64,000 bases of DNA. Origin: Mycolicibacter sp. MU0083. Lineage in GTDB: Bacteria; Actinomycetota; Actinomycetes; Mycobacteriales; Mycobacteriaceae. The DNA lies in contig NZ_OY726394.1 of assembly GCF_963378075.1 (NCBI RefSeq), positions 868,001 through 932,000 of the forward strand, in the 5' to 3' direction. Of this stretch, positions 1 through 8,748 are shown piece by piece. Position 1 is the stretch's first letter; every line of letters begins with the position of its first letter. Both the position numbers and the translations under genes were made by a program. Under the pieces are notes generated by a model, which saw nothing but the letters and a program-made list of their open reading frames with translations, searched no databases and was not told the DNA's origin.

Positions 1-43
1 ATTCTTCCCGAGTCGGCTCGCTCGGCCGCACTGCTGTGGTCAT
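1..43 (-). CDS. Start of an unidentified leftward gene (partial)
   Basis: Only the first 14 codons are in the window, reading MTTAVRPSEPTREE from an ATG at 43-41. A purine-rich Shine-Dalgarno (AGAGAGG) lies just upstream, and a near-consensus promoter stands at the right distance. The product cannot be identified from 14 residues. The palindrome that overlaps the promoter would fit an autoregulated TetR-type repressor, but this is a guess from context. Confidence 0.55.
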   Translation of the reverse strand, partial: MTTAVRPSEPTREE

Positions 44-70
44 CGGGCACCTCTCTCGCTGCGTTCCCCA

Positions 71-99
71 AAGCTAGGAGCCGCCACCGAAGTTGTCAA
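71..99 (-). promoter_or_regulatory. SigA-type promoter for the leftward gene
   Basis: On the minus strand a perfect -35 hexamer TTGACA (99-94) is followed by a 17-base spacer and TAGCTT (76-71), which fits the TANNNT pattern of mycobacterial -10 elements. Transcription would start near 64, giving a leader of about 20 bases before the ATG at 43. Confidence 0.6.
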
Positions 100-118
100 T
101 ACCGTCGGTATCGGATAC
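99..118. promoter_or_regulatory. Overlapping palindromes, candidate operator
   Basis: ATACCG-T-CGGTAT (99-111) is a perfect 13-base palindrome touching the upstream edge of the -35 box. It runs into a second one, GTATC-G-GATAC (108-118). The position beside the promoter and the odd-centred symmetry are typical of TetR-family operators. The site lies between the leftward gene and the LAL operon, so it could act on either. Confidence 0.45.
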
Positions 119-252
119 TTTCGGTACGGGTTGCGGGCGGTGGCCGCGCCCGCCGAACAGGCGCTATTCCGTTGGGCGAGAACTTCCCCGGTGTCGGAGT
201 CGACACACGGTGGTTAATAACGATTCGGAGATCACCTGCCACAATCGTGGCC

Positions 253-3021
253 ATGCGCGCGGGTTTGGCGGACCGGGGAGCCGAGTCGTCGGCGGTGCGC
301 GCCTTCCTCGATGTCATCGCCGACCGACCGGCGACCCTGGTGTTGGAAGGTGAAGCCGGGATCGGCAAGTCCACCCTGCTGTGGGAGGCGGCAACGGCCG
401 CCGGTGGCCGGGGATTCCGGGTGCTGTCGGCGATGGGTGCGCCGACCGAGGTGCAGTACGCCCATGCGGCGGTGGCCGACCTGCTCGCCGGCGTCGATCC
501 CCACGTGGTGGCGGAGCTACCCGCCGACCAGCGTGCCGCCCTGGACCGGGTGATGCTGGGCGGCGGTGACGGACCGGCCGGCGACGAGCGGACGGTGGCC
601 GCCGCGTTTCTGGCGGTGGCGGACCGGCTGAGTTCGGTTGCGCCGGTGCTGTTGTGCATCGACGACGCGCAATGGCTCGACAAGTCGAGCCGGATGGTGA
701 TCGGGTATGCGCAACGGCGGCTGACCGGCCGCGTCGGCATGTTGCTCACCGTCCGAACCGGGCCCGCGGACGGCGCCGACCTCGACTGGCTGCATGCGGC
801 GGGCACCGGATCGGTCGAACGCCTGCAGATCGCGCCCTTGACGATGGGCGGTGTGCACACGCTGGTCTCGACCAGGCTGGGGTATGCCCTGCCGCGGCCG
901 TCGCTGACCCGGGTTCACCAGATCTCCGGTGGCAACCCGTTTTTCGCCCTCGAGTTGGCGTGGTACATCGCCGAAAACCCCGACAGGGGCCCCGCCGGAC
1001 TGCCGGACGCCCTCGCGTCGCTGGTACGCCACCACATCGGTGACTCCGACGACGAGGTGGCCGCCGTACTCTTGGCCACGGCCTGCGCATCGCTGCCGAC
1101 CGTCGAGCGGGTGGGCCTGGTCACCGGGCTCGGCCCCGATCGGGTGGTGGAACTGGTGGAATCCGAGCAGGCCCGCGGCGTGGTCCGGCTCGACAACGGA
1201 TACGTCCGGTTCCGCCATCCGCTGTTCGCCTCCGGCGTCTACAGTGCGGCCCGGCCGTCGGCACGCCGCGCCATGCACCGTCGGGTCGCCGGGACCGTCC
1301 ACGAGCCGGAACTCACCGCGCGGCATCTGGCGTTGTCGGCCACCAGCGCGGACCCGGAGGTGCTGCAAGCGCTCGACGATGCGGCCACGGTCACGCAGGC
1401 CCGCGGAGCCCCCGCGGTAGCAGCGGAGCTGATCGAACTGGCGATCAACCTGGGCGGTGACAGTCCCACGCGGCGGATGCGGGCCGCTGAGCAATATTTT
1501 CGGGCTGGTGAGATTGCTCAGGCGCGGTTGCACGTGCAGTCGGTTCTGGCAGATCTGCCGTCGGCGAATCCGTTGCGTTGCATGGCGTTGATGATGCTGG
1601 CCGCGGTTACCGGATACGATCAGAGTTTGGTGGCGGCGGCTGAATTGTTGGGTCAGGCTGTCGATGAAGCCGGCGAATACCCCGTTTTGCAATTGCGGGC
1701 CAGGTTGTTGCTGGTGCCGTTGACCGGGCTGATCGGTGATATGAAGGGCTCTGTCGAACTGGCCGACATAGCTGTGGCGCAAGCCGAGCAACTCGACATC
1801 CCAGCACTTCGCAGCCAAGCCCTGACGATCGCGGCGCATGTTCGCTTCCTTTATGGCCTCGGCATTGATCATGAGGCGTTCGAGATCGCTCTGGAGATGG
1901 AACCTGCGGTCAGCGGCACAGCAGCAACCTTCCGTGCCAGTGCGGTCATACCGGTGACGCGTGCGCTGGCCGGGCAGATTCAGGAAGGGCGAATGCAGAT
2001 ATGTGTTGTCCACCGGAATTCGGATGCTGGCGGAACGGAAACCGATACATTGTGGGCCGCCAACTACATAGCGACGTTCGACATGTGGCTGGGAAACTAT
2101 TCAGCCGCCGCTGCGCTTGCAGAAGACAGTGTCCGGCGAGCTGAGCAATTGGGTGGCAGGCACCAGCTGATACACGCCTGGTCCACTCAAGCGGCGATCT
2201 CGGCGTTGACCGGTGATCAAGTTGCGGCTCGTCAGAACGCGACGGCAGCGATCGATGCGGCGACGCATACCGGTGCGGCGTTTCTGGTGGGCCCCGCGGT
2301 GGCGACTCTGGGGTTTCTGGAGGTGTCGTTGGGTGATTTTGCTGCGGCGGTTTCGGTGTTGGAGCCGTTGTTGGTGTCGTTCGATCCGGTGCATGGCACC
2401 GAGATTGTGGTTGGTGCGTTTCTTCCGGATGCGGTGGAGGCGTTGACTGCGTTGGGGCGGCTTGATGAGGCGGAGCCGTTGTTCGTGGCGTTGGAGACTA
2501 ACGGTGCCCGGTTCGATCGGCCGTGGATGTTGGCGGTGGGCGCTCGTGGGCGTGCACATTGGCTGGCGGCGCGGGGTGAGTTGGAGGCTGCTGAGCGGGC
2601 GGCGGTGGAAGCGTTGGTTCATCATCAGAGGTTGCCCATGCCGTTTGAGACGGCGCGTACGCAATTGTTGTTGGGGCAGGTGCAACGTCGTCGTCGGCGT
2701 AGGCGGGCGGCGGAGGTGACGCTGCGTGAGGCGTTGACGGTGTTTGAGGGTCTGGGTGCACCGTTGTGGGCGCGGCGGGCTCGCGATGAATTGGATCGGG
2801 TGCGGGTTTCGGCTGCTGGTGGCGGGTTGACTGCTGCGGAGCGGCGTGTTGCCGAGCGGGCGGCCAGGGGGTTGTCCAACAAGCAGATCGCGGCGGAGTT
2901 GTTCATCGCGCCTAAGACGGTGGAGATGACGCTGAGCAGTGTGTATCGCAAGTTGGGTATACGGTCGCGGGCCGGATTGTTCGCCGCACTCAATCCCGAC
3001 GGAGTCGAGGCGAATCATTGA
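253..3021 (+). CDS. LAL-type ATPase-LuxR transcriptional regulator, copy 1
   Basis: Large ATP-binding regulator of the LuxR (LAL/MalT-like) family, about 922 residues. An N-terminal AAA/NACHT-like ATPase shows Walker A GEAGIGKST and Walker B LLCIDDAQWLD. A long helical TPR-like middle follows, then a C-terminal LuxR helix-turn-helix (NKQIAAELFIAPKTVE). Such proteins bind an unknown inducer and activate promoters. ATG 253 was chosen because it lines up with the N-termini of copies 2 and 3; GTG 247 and ATG 172 are in frame but weaker. It overlaps copy 2 by four bases, implying translational coupling. From roughly 1490 onward the codons shift to TTG, GTT, GCT and GGT, unlike the first half. Confidence 0.85.
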   Translation: MRAGLADRGAESSAVRAFLDVIADRPATLVLEGEAGIGKSTLLWEAATAAGGRGFRVLSAMGAPTEVQYAHAAVADLLAGVDPHVVAELPADQRAALDRVMLGGGDGPAGDERTVAAAFLAVADRLSSVAPVLLCIDDAQWLDKSSRMVIGYAQRRLTGRVGMLLTVRTGPADGADLDWLHAAGTGSVERLQIAPLTMGGVHTLVSTRLGYALPRPSLTRVHQISGGNPFFALELAWYIAENPDRGPAGLPDALASLVRHHIGDSDDEVAAVLLATACASLPTVERVGLVTGLGPDRVVELVESEQARGVVRLDNGYVRFRHPLFASGVYSAARPSARRAMHRRVAGTVHEPELTARHLALSATSADPEVLQALDDAATVTQARGAPAVAAELIELAINLGGDSPTRRMRAAEQYFRAGEIAQARLHVQSVLADLPSANPLRCMALMMLAAVTGYDQSLVAAAELLGQAVDEAGEYPVLQLRARLLLVPLTGLIGDMKGSVELADIAVAQAEQLDIPALRSQALTIAAHVRFLYGLGIDHEAFEIALEMEPAVSGTAATFRASAVIPVTRALAGQIQEGRMQICVVHRNSDAGGTETDTLWAANYIATFDMWLGNYSAAAALAEDSVRRAEQLGGRHQLIHAWSTQAAISALTGDQVAARQNATAAIDAATHTGAAFLVGPAVATLGFLEVSLGDFAAAVSVLEPLLVSFDPVHGTEIVVGAFLPDAVEALTALGRLDEAEPLFVALETNGARFDRPWMLAVGARGRAHWLAARGELEAAERAAVEALVHHQRLPMPFETARTQLLLGQVQRRRRRRRAAEVTLREALTVFEGLGAPLWARRARDELDRVRVSAAGGGLTAAERRVAERAARGLSNKQIAAELFIAPKTVEMTLSSVYRKLGIRSRAGLFAALNPDGVEANH

Positions 3022-5792
3022 CGACAGATTGCCGGGTGGTCGCACGAGCAGCTGAATCAGCCGCGTTGCGTGCGTTTCTCAAGCGCGCGGAGTCGGAACC
3101 AGCGTCGTTGCTGGTCGAGGGCGAGGCTGGCATTGGCAAGTCGACACTGCTCTGGGAGGCTGCCGAGACAGCGGACGAACGTGGATTCCATGTGCTGTCG
3201 GCGGTGGGAGCGCCGACCGAGGTGCGTTATGCCTATGCGGCGGTTGCCGATTTGCTCGGCGGGGTCGATACCGATGTCCTGGCCCAGCTGCCCCCGGAAC
3301 AGCGGGCTGTGTTGGAACGAGTCCAACTCGGTGGCGGTGAAGGTCCGGGCAGTGATGAGCGCATGGTGGCCATCGCATTCCTAGCGGTGACGCACCGGAT
3401 GAGTTCGGCTGCACCGGTCTTGCTGTGCATCGATGACGCCCAGTGGCTGGATATGTCCAGCCGGATGGTGGTCGACTACATCGAGCGACGACTGGTGGGC
3501 CGGGTCGGCATGTTGCTCACCGCTCGCACTGGCGCTGTAGGCACGGTCGACCCGGCTGGGCAGAACCCGCTGCGATCGGAATCGATAGAGCGCCTCCGGA
3601 TCGCCCCGTTGACGTTGGGTGGGGTGCACACGCTGATCTCGACGAGACTGGGGTATACGTTGCCCCGGCCGTCGATCGCCCGGATTCACGAAATTTCGGG
3701 CGGTAATCCGTTTTTCGCCCTCGAAATGGCGCGACATATCGACGGGATTCCCGGTCGATACGTCACCGGCCTTCCGAATGCCCTCGCGTCCTTGGTAAGT
3801 CATCACCTCCGTGGCTGTGACGACGAGGTCAGCGCCGTCCTGTTGGCTGCAGCCTGCGCTACCCTGCCGAGCGTCGAACGGGTGAGTGTCGTTACTGGAA
3901 TGAGCCCTGACCGTGTTGTCGAACTTGTGGAATCGGAGCAGGCGAGTGCGGTGGTCAAGCTCGACCGCGGGCGCATCCGGTTCAATCATCCGCTGTTTGC
4001 CACCGGGGTTTACAGCTTGACTCGACCGTCGGATCGCCGCCGGATGCACCGGCGCCTCGCTGAGACTGTCCACGAGGCGGAGCTGACCGCTCGGCACCTG
4101 GCGCTGGCCGATACCAGTGCAGGGCCGGAGGTATTGCGCGCGCTCGATGACGCGGCCGTAGTTACGCAACTGAGAGGTGCCCCGGCAGTCGCTGCCGAGT
4201 TGCTCGAACTCGCGATCGGTTTGGGTGGCGATACTCCGCACCGGCGGATGTCGGCTGCCGAGAATCATTTTCGTTCCGGATCTATCGAGCTGGCCCGAGG
4301 CCACCTGCAATCGATCGCGGACGGGTCGTCGTCTCCGAAAGAACTGCGCTGTGCGGCATTGATCGGTCTGGGTGCTATCTGCGGCTACGACATGAGCCTG
4401 GTGGGCGCCGCCGAATTACTGTCGGAGGCCATCGATCAATCCGTCGACAATCCGGTGTTGCAGCTGCAGGCTCGGTTGCTGCTGATTCCGCTGATGAGGG
4501 TGCTCGGTGACCTGTCGGAGGCAGTTCGCCTCGCCGATGTCGCGGTGGCGCAAGCCGAGCAGCTCGGTGCAGCCGGATTGCGCAGCCAAGCATTGACGAT
4601 TCGGTCCTTGGTTCGGTTCTGTCATGGGCTCGGGGGCGATTCCGACGGCCTGCAAACGGCATTGGAACTGGAGGATCGGTCCGAAGCGCCCGCCGCGCTA
4701 TACCGGGCGAGCGCCTTCGAGCCGGTGATTCGATTCTGGTCCGGGGAGATCGAACAAGCTCAGGGCCCACTTCAAACCGTACACAGGCAGCTCCTTGCCG
4801 ATGCGACCGAGACCGACATTCTGTGGATCACCGATCACGTTGCAACACTGGAACTCTGGTCCGGTCACTACGCGCAAGCTAAGACCATCGCCGATGAGGC
4901 GGTGCAGCGTGCCGAGCAGTTGGGCGCCGACCTGGCGCTGGTGTGTGCATGGTACCGGCAGGCGGAGGTGGCCGCCTACATCGGATCTGTTGAGTCGGCC
5001 CGCGCAGTTGCGGGAGTAGTCATCGAAAAGTCTAGTGCCGGTGGAAACGTGATGCACACGAAGTTGGCAACGGCGATTCTCGGCTTCCTTGAGGTGTCGC
5101 TCGGCGACTACGCGGCAGCGCTGGATGTACTCGCGCCGTTGTTGATGTCCTTCGATCCCGAGCACGAATGTGAGATCGTCGCCGGTGGCTTTCTGCCCGA
5201 TGCGATGGAGGCATTGACGGCGTTGGGGCGCCTCGATGAAGCAGAGCGATTGATCGCCGCGGTGGAGTCCAGCGGGTCTCGACTGGATCGACCGTGGATG
5301 TTGGCAGTAGGTGCACGCGGGCGCGGTCACTGGCTAGCCGCTCAAGGCAACCTCGAGGCGGCCGAGGAGGCTGCACTGGCGGCATTGATTCACCATCGAC
5401 GTCTGCCGATGCCGTTCGAGACGGCGCGTACGCGATTGCTGCTGGGCCAGGTACAGCGGCGCCGCCGGCGTAGAACGGCTGCGCAGGCCACCCTGGGGGA
5501 GGCGCTGACTACATTTGAGACGCTCGGTTCTCCGTTGTGGGCCAAGCGCGCCCGCGCTGAACTCGATCGGATGACTAGCGTCGGCCCGGCCGCCGGACTG
5601 ACCGCTGCCGAGCTGCGGATTGCCGAACGGGCGGCGGAGGGAATGCCCAACAAGCAGATTGCAGTGGAGTTGTTCATCGCTCTCAAGACTGTGGAGTCGA
5701 CCCTGAGCAAGGTTTACCGCAAACTCGGTATCCGCTCACGGGCCGGGCTGTTCGCCGCGCTCAATCCCGATGAGATCGGGGCTCGGCCATGA
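3018..5792 (+). CDS. LAL-type ATPase-LuxR transcriptional regulator, copy 2
   Basis: Paralogue of the preceding gene (924 residues) with the same architecture: Walker A GEAGIGKST near residue 35, Walker B LLCIDDAQWLD, helical repeat middle and a LuxR DNA-binding domain ending in YRKLGIRSRAGLFAAL. The TTG start sits inside the stop of copy 1 (TTGA overlap), so translation is probably re-initiated. Codon use is uniformly GC-ended, unlike the back half of copy 1. In the recognition region it reads IALKTVESTLSK, where the neighbours have KTVEMTLSS or KTVETTLSS, so its DNA target may differ slightly. The inducer is unknown. Confidence 0.85.
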   Translation: MTTDCRVVARAAESAALRAFLKRAESEPASLLVEGEAGIGKSTLLWEAAETADERGFHVLSAVGAPTEVRYAYAAVADLLGGVDTDVLAQLPPEQRAVLERVQLGGGEGPGSDERMVAIAFLAVTHRMSSAAPVLLCIDDAQWLDMSSRMVVDYIERRLVGRVGMLLTARTGAVGTVDPAGQNPLRSESIERLRIAPLTLGGVHTLISTRLGYTLPRPSIARIHEISGGNPFFALEMARHIDGIPGRYVTGLPNALASLVSHHLRGCDDEVSAVLLAAACATLPSVERVSVVTGMSPDRVVELVESEQASAVVKLDRGRIRFNHPLFATGVYSLTRPSDRRRMHRRLAETVHEAELTARHLALADTSAGPEVLRALDDAAVVTQLRGAPAVAAELLELAIGLGGDTPHRRMSAAENHFRSGSIELARGHLQSIADGSSSPKELRCAALIGLGAICGYDMSLVGAAELLSEAIDQSVDNPVLQLQARLLLIPLMRVLGDLSEAVRLADVAVAQAEQLGAAGLRSQALTIRSLVRFCHGLGGDSDGLQTALELEDRSEAPAALYRASAFEPVIRFWSGEIEQAQGPLQTVHRQLLADATETDILWITDHVATLELWSGHYAQAKTIADEAVQRAEQLGADLALVCAWYRQAEVAAYIGSVESARAVAGVVIEKSSAGGNVMHTKLATAILGFLEVSLGDYAAALDVLAPLLMSFDPEHECEIVAGGFLPDAMEALTALGRLDEAERLIAAVESSGSRLDRPWMLAVGARGRGHWLAAQGNLEAAEEAALAALIHHRRLPMPFETARTRLLLGQVQRRRRRRTAAQATLGEALTTFETLGSPLWAKRARAELDRMTSVGPAAGLTAAELRIAERAAEGMPNKQIAVELFIALKTVESTLSKVYRKLGIRSRAGLFAALNPDEIGARP

Positions 5793-8545
5793 TGCCGCGT
5801 TCAGCCCTGGTAGCGCGATCCGCAGAATTCGCGGTGTTGGACGAGTTTCTGGACCGTGCTGCCTTGGAACCGGTGTCGTTGTTGATGGACGGGGAGGCAG
5901 GCATCGGCAAATCCACCTTGCTGTGGGCGACGGCCGAGGCCGCGGCGGCGCGGGGATTTCAGGTGCTCTCGGCCGCCGGGCCGCAGAGCGAAGCGCGCTG
6001 TGCCTATGCCGCGGTGGCCGACTTGTTGGCTTCGGTCGATGCTGCGATATGGCGCGAATTGCCGACGGCACAGGCTGCCGCACTGAATCGGATTCTGTCC
6101 GATGGACAGGACGGTTCGGACAGCGACGAGCGCATGGTTGCCACCGCATTCCTCGCGGTGATCCGCCGGCTGTGTTCGGTTGCTCCTTTGTTGCTGTGCA
6201 TCGATGACGCTCAGTGGCTGGACACATCGAGTCAGATGGTGATCGGGTTCGCTCAACGTCGGCTCGCCGGACGCGTCGGTCTGGTGCTGGCAGTGCGCAA
6301 GGACTCCGGTGAAAGCGGAGAGTTGGACTGGCTGAATCCGGCCCGCCCCGACTCCTTGGCCCGACTGCACGTCCCCCCGTTGTCTGTCGGCGGTCTGCAT
6401 TCCTTGATCTCGCTGGGGCTGGAGCAGACGCTGCCGCGGCCTGCGATTATCCGGATTCACGAGATATCAGGAGGCAATCCGTTCTTCGCGCTGGAGCTGG
6501 CCCGGTCCGTGGCCGAACAACCAGGCAGGACTGCCGCCGAACTCCCCGCCAGCCTCGCTGTTCTGGTTCAGGAGCGGATCGGGCAACTGGACGAAGAATC
6601 CGGTGCCGTGCTGCTGGCCGCGGCCAGTATCGCCTCGCCAACGGTGCAGGCCATCAGCCTCGCCACCGCAATCAGCCCGGACCGCGTCGTCGAATTGCTC
6701 GAACGTAGTGAAGGCAACGGTGTGGTAGAGATCGACGGCGGCCGAATCCGGTTCTGTCATCCGCTGTTCGCCGCAGGCGTCTATGGTGCCGCTTCGCCAT
6801 CGGCGCGGCGGGCCATGCACCGTCGACTGGCGGATATCGTCGAGGGACCCGAGCTCATCGCACGGCATCTGGCGCTGGCTGCCACCACTGCTGATCCAGA
6901 CATGCTCGACGCACTCGATGCTGCCGCTGTCACCACCCAGTCCCGGGGCGCCCCGACGGTGGCCGCCGAACTCATGGAGTTGGCCATCGAACTGGGCGGC
7001 GACACTCCGCTTCGCCGGATACGGGCTGCGGAGCATCGTTTTCGAGCCGGTGAGATTGCGGCGGCCCGTGACCATCTGGAATCGGCCCTGGTGTGCCTGC
7101 GAGGCCCGAGCACGGTGCGGTGCATCGCATTGATCTCGCTCGCCGGGGTCATCGCCTTCGACGGGAATTTGACGACCGCCGCCGATCTGTTGACCGAGGC
7201 CGTGGCCGAGTCCGCCGACAACCCGGTTCTGCAGTTGCGCGCCCGGCTGCTGCTCACGCCGTTGCCGGGTCTGACCGGCGATATGAAGCGATCCGTCGAA
7301 CTGGCGGAGATCGCCGCGGCACAGTCCGAGCGGCTCGCCGTGCCCGCACTGCGCAGCCAGGCGTTGACGATAAAAGTAGTGGTGAGCACCATGTTCGGCC
7401 TGGGCGTGGACTGGCCGTCCCTCAAGTTGGCGCTGGATCTGGAGGATCTCGACCACCCCGCGACCGCCCGTCTGCGGGCCAGTGCCGCAGTGCCGGTGCT
7501 GCGGGCTTGGAGTGGCGACTTGCTGGTGGCACGCGAACAGCTGCAGGTGGTATCCGCGGATCTGCAGGCGCAGGGAACCGAGATCGATATCCTCTGGGCC
7601 GCCGATATCGCCGCAATGATCGAGATGTGGCTGGGGAACTACTCGGCTGCCGCGGAGATCGCCGCGGACTGTACACAGCGTGCCGAGCAGTTGGGTGGCC
7701 AAACACTGCTGGTTCAGGCTTGGGGCACCCAGGCTGCGATCGCCGCGTACCTCGGCGACGAAGCGCTGACCCGCGATGCCGCACAAGCGATCCTTGCGGC
7801 TACGGAAGTCACCGGCGGAGTGCACCAGAGCGTTGCCGCGGCGACGGCTGTGGGTTTTCTGGAAGTGTCTTTGGGAAACTATGCGGCCGCATTGTCTGCA
7901 CTCGAGCCATTGCGGGCTGTCTTTGAACCCGACCACCACGCCGAGATCATCACGGGTGCGTTCCTTCCCGACGCCGTGGAGGCGCTGACCGCGCTGGGGC
8001 GATTCGAAGAGGCTGAGCCGTTGATCGCCGCGTTGGAGTCCAACGGCACCCGGCACGATCGTCCATGGATGCTGGCGATGGGTGCGCGAGGTCGTTGCCA
8101 TCTGCTGGCCGCACAGGGTGATCTGGCGGCAGCTGAGCAGGCCGCTCTGGTCGCGCTGATCCATCACCAGCGATTGCCGATGCCGTTCGAAACGGCGCGC
8201 ACCCAGTTGTTGCGGGGTCAAGTGCAGCGCCGTCGCCGCCGTATGCAGACCGCGCGAGCCACAGTGGGCGCGGCGCTGGAGACCTTCGAGCGGTTAGGTG
8301 TGCCGTTGTGGGAGCAGCGGGCGCGCGCCGAGCTGGACCGGATGGCGGCGACGGTCTTAGGCGCCGAGCTCACCGCTGCCGAGCGCCGGATCGCCGAATA
8401 TGCCGCGGCGGGTTTGTCGAACAAGCAGATTGCCGCGGAGTTGTTTGTCGCGGTCAAGACGGTGGAGACGACCCTTAGCAGTGTGTACCGGAAGCTAGGT
8501 ATCCGTTCGCGGGCCGCTCTGTCCGCCGTTCTCTCTTCCGCGTGA
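5789..8545 (+). CDS. LAL-type ATPase-LuxR transcriptional regulator, copy 3
   Basis: Third tandem paralogue (918 residues). The ATG overlaps the stop of copy 2 as ATGA. Walker A (GEAGIGKST) and Walker B (LLCIDDAQWLD) are intact, and the C-terminal LuxR domain contains LSNKQIAAELFVAVKTVE. The three genes look like one transcription unit of about 8.3 kb that grew by duplication. The next gene is a PGRS protein on the same strand about 200 bases away, so the regulators may control it, but nothing in the sequence proves this. Confidence 0.85.
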   Translation: MMPRSALVARSAEFAVLDEFLDRAALEPVSLLMDGEAGIGKSTLLWATAEAAAARGFQVLSAAGPQSEARCAYAAVADLLASVDAAIWRELPTAQAAALNRILSDGQDGSDSDERMVATAFLAVIRRLCSVAPLLLCIDDAQWLDTSSQMVIGFAQRRLAGRVGLVLAVRKDSGESGELDWLNPARPDSLARLHVPPLSVGGLHSLISLGLEQTLPRPAIIRIHEISGGNPFFALELARSVAEQPGRTAAELPASLAVLVQERIGQLDEESGAVLLAAASIASPTVQAISLATAISPDRVVELLERSEGNGVVEIDGGRIRFCHPLFAAGVYGAASPSARRAMHRRLADIVEGPELIARHLALAATTADPDMLDALDAAAVTTQSRGAPTVAAELMELAIELGGDTPLRRIRAAEHRFRAGEIAAARDHLESALVCLRGPSTVRCIALISLAGVIAFDGNLTTAADLLTEAVAESADNPVLQLRARLLLTPLPGLTGDMKRSVELAEIAAAQSERLAVPALRSQALTIKVVVSTMFGLGVDWPSLKLALDLEDLDHPATARLRASAAVPVLRAWSGDLLVAREQLQVVSADLQAQGTEIDILWAADIAAMIEMWLGNYSAAAEIAADCTQRAEQLGGQTLLVQAWGTQAAIAAYLGDEALTRDAAQAILAATEVTGGVHQSVAAATAVGFLEVSLGNYAAALSALEPLRAVFEPDHHAEIITGAFLPDAVEALTALGRFEEAEPLIAALESNGTRHDRPWMLAMGARGRCHLLAAQGDLAAAEQAALVALIHHQRLPMPFETARTQLLRGQVQRRRRRMQTARATVGAALETFERLGVPLWEQRARAELDRMAATVLGAELTAAERRIAEYAAAGLSNKQIAAELFVAVKTVETTLSSVYRKLGIRSRAALSAVLSSA

Positions 8546-8596
8546 ACATCTGAGGAAGCTCGTGGCGGCTGCTGATGGAGTGGAATCGGCGGGGTG

Positions 8597-8701
8597 TCCC
8601 GCGTTCGGGAACAGGGGTCTTCGAGAGGAATACCAGGGATTTCCCTGTATCCGGTGACATAACACGTTGATTACCGTTTCCTCAGCGCACGCACAGGAAA
8701 C
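8597..8701 (+). promoter_or_regulatory. Cluster of three inverted repeats upstream of the PGRS gene
   Basis: The gap between the LAL genes and the PGRS gene holds three separate dyads: TCCCG-N4-CGGGA (8597-8610), CAGGGA-TT-TCCCTG (8634-8647) and GTTTCCT-N12-AGGAAAC (8676-8701). None is followed by a T-run. The first two could be terminator-like or operator sites. The third lies close to the coding start and could be a leader hairpin. No clear -35/-10 pair was recognised. Confidence 0.4.
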
Positions 8702-8748
8702 AGTCGGATGTATCCGTGCGCGGGTCCGGCGAGTGAAGGGAAGCGGCG

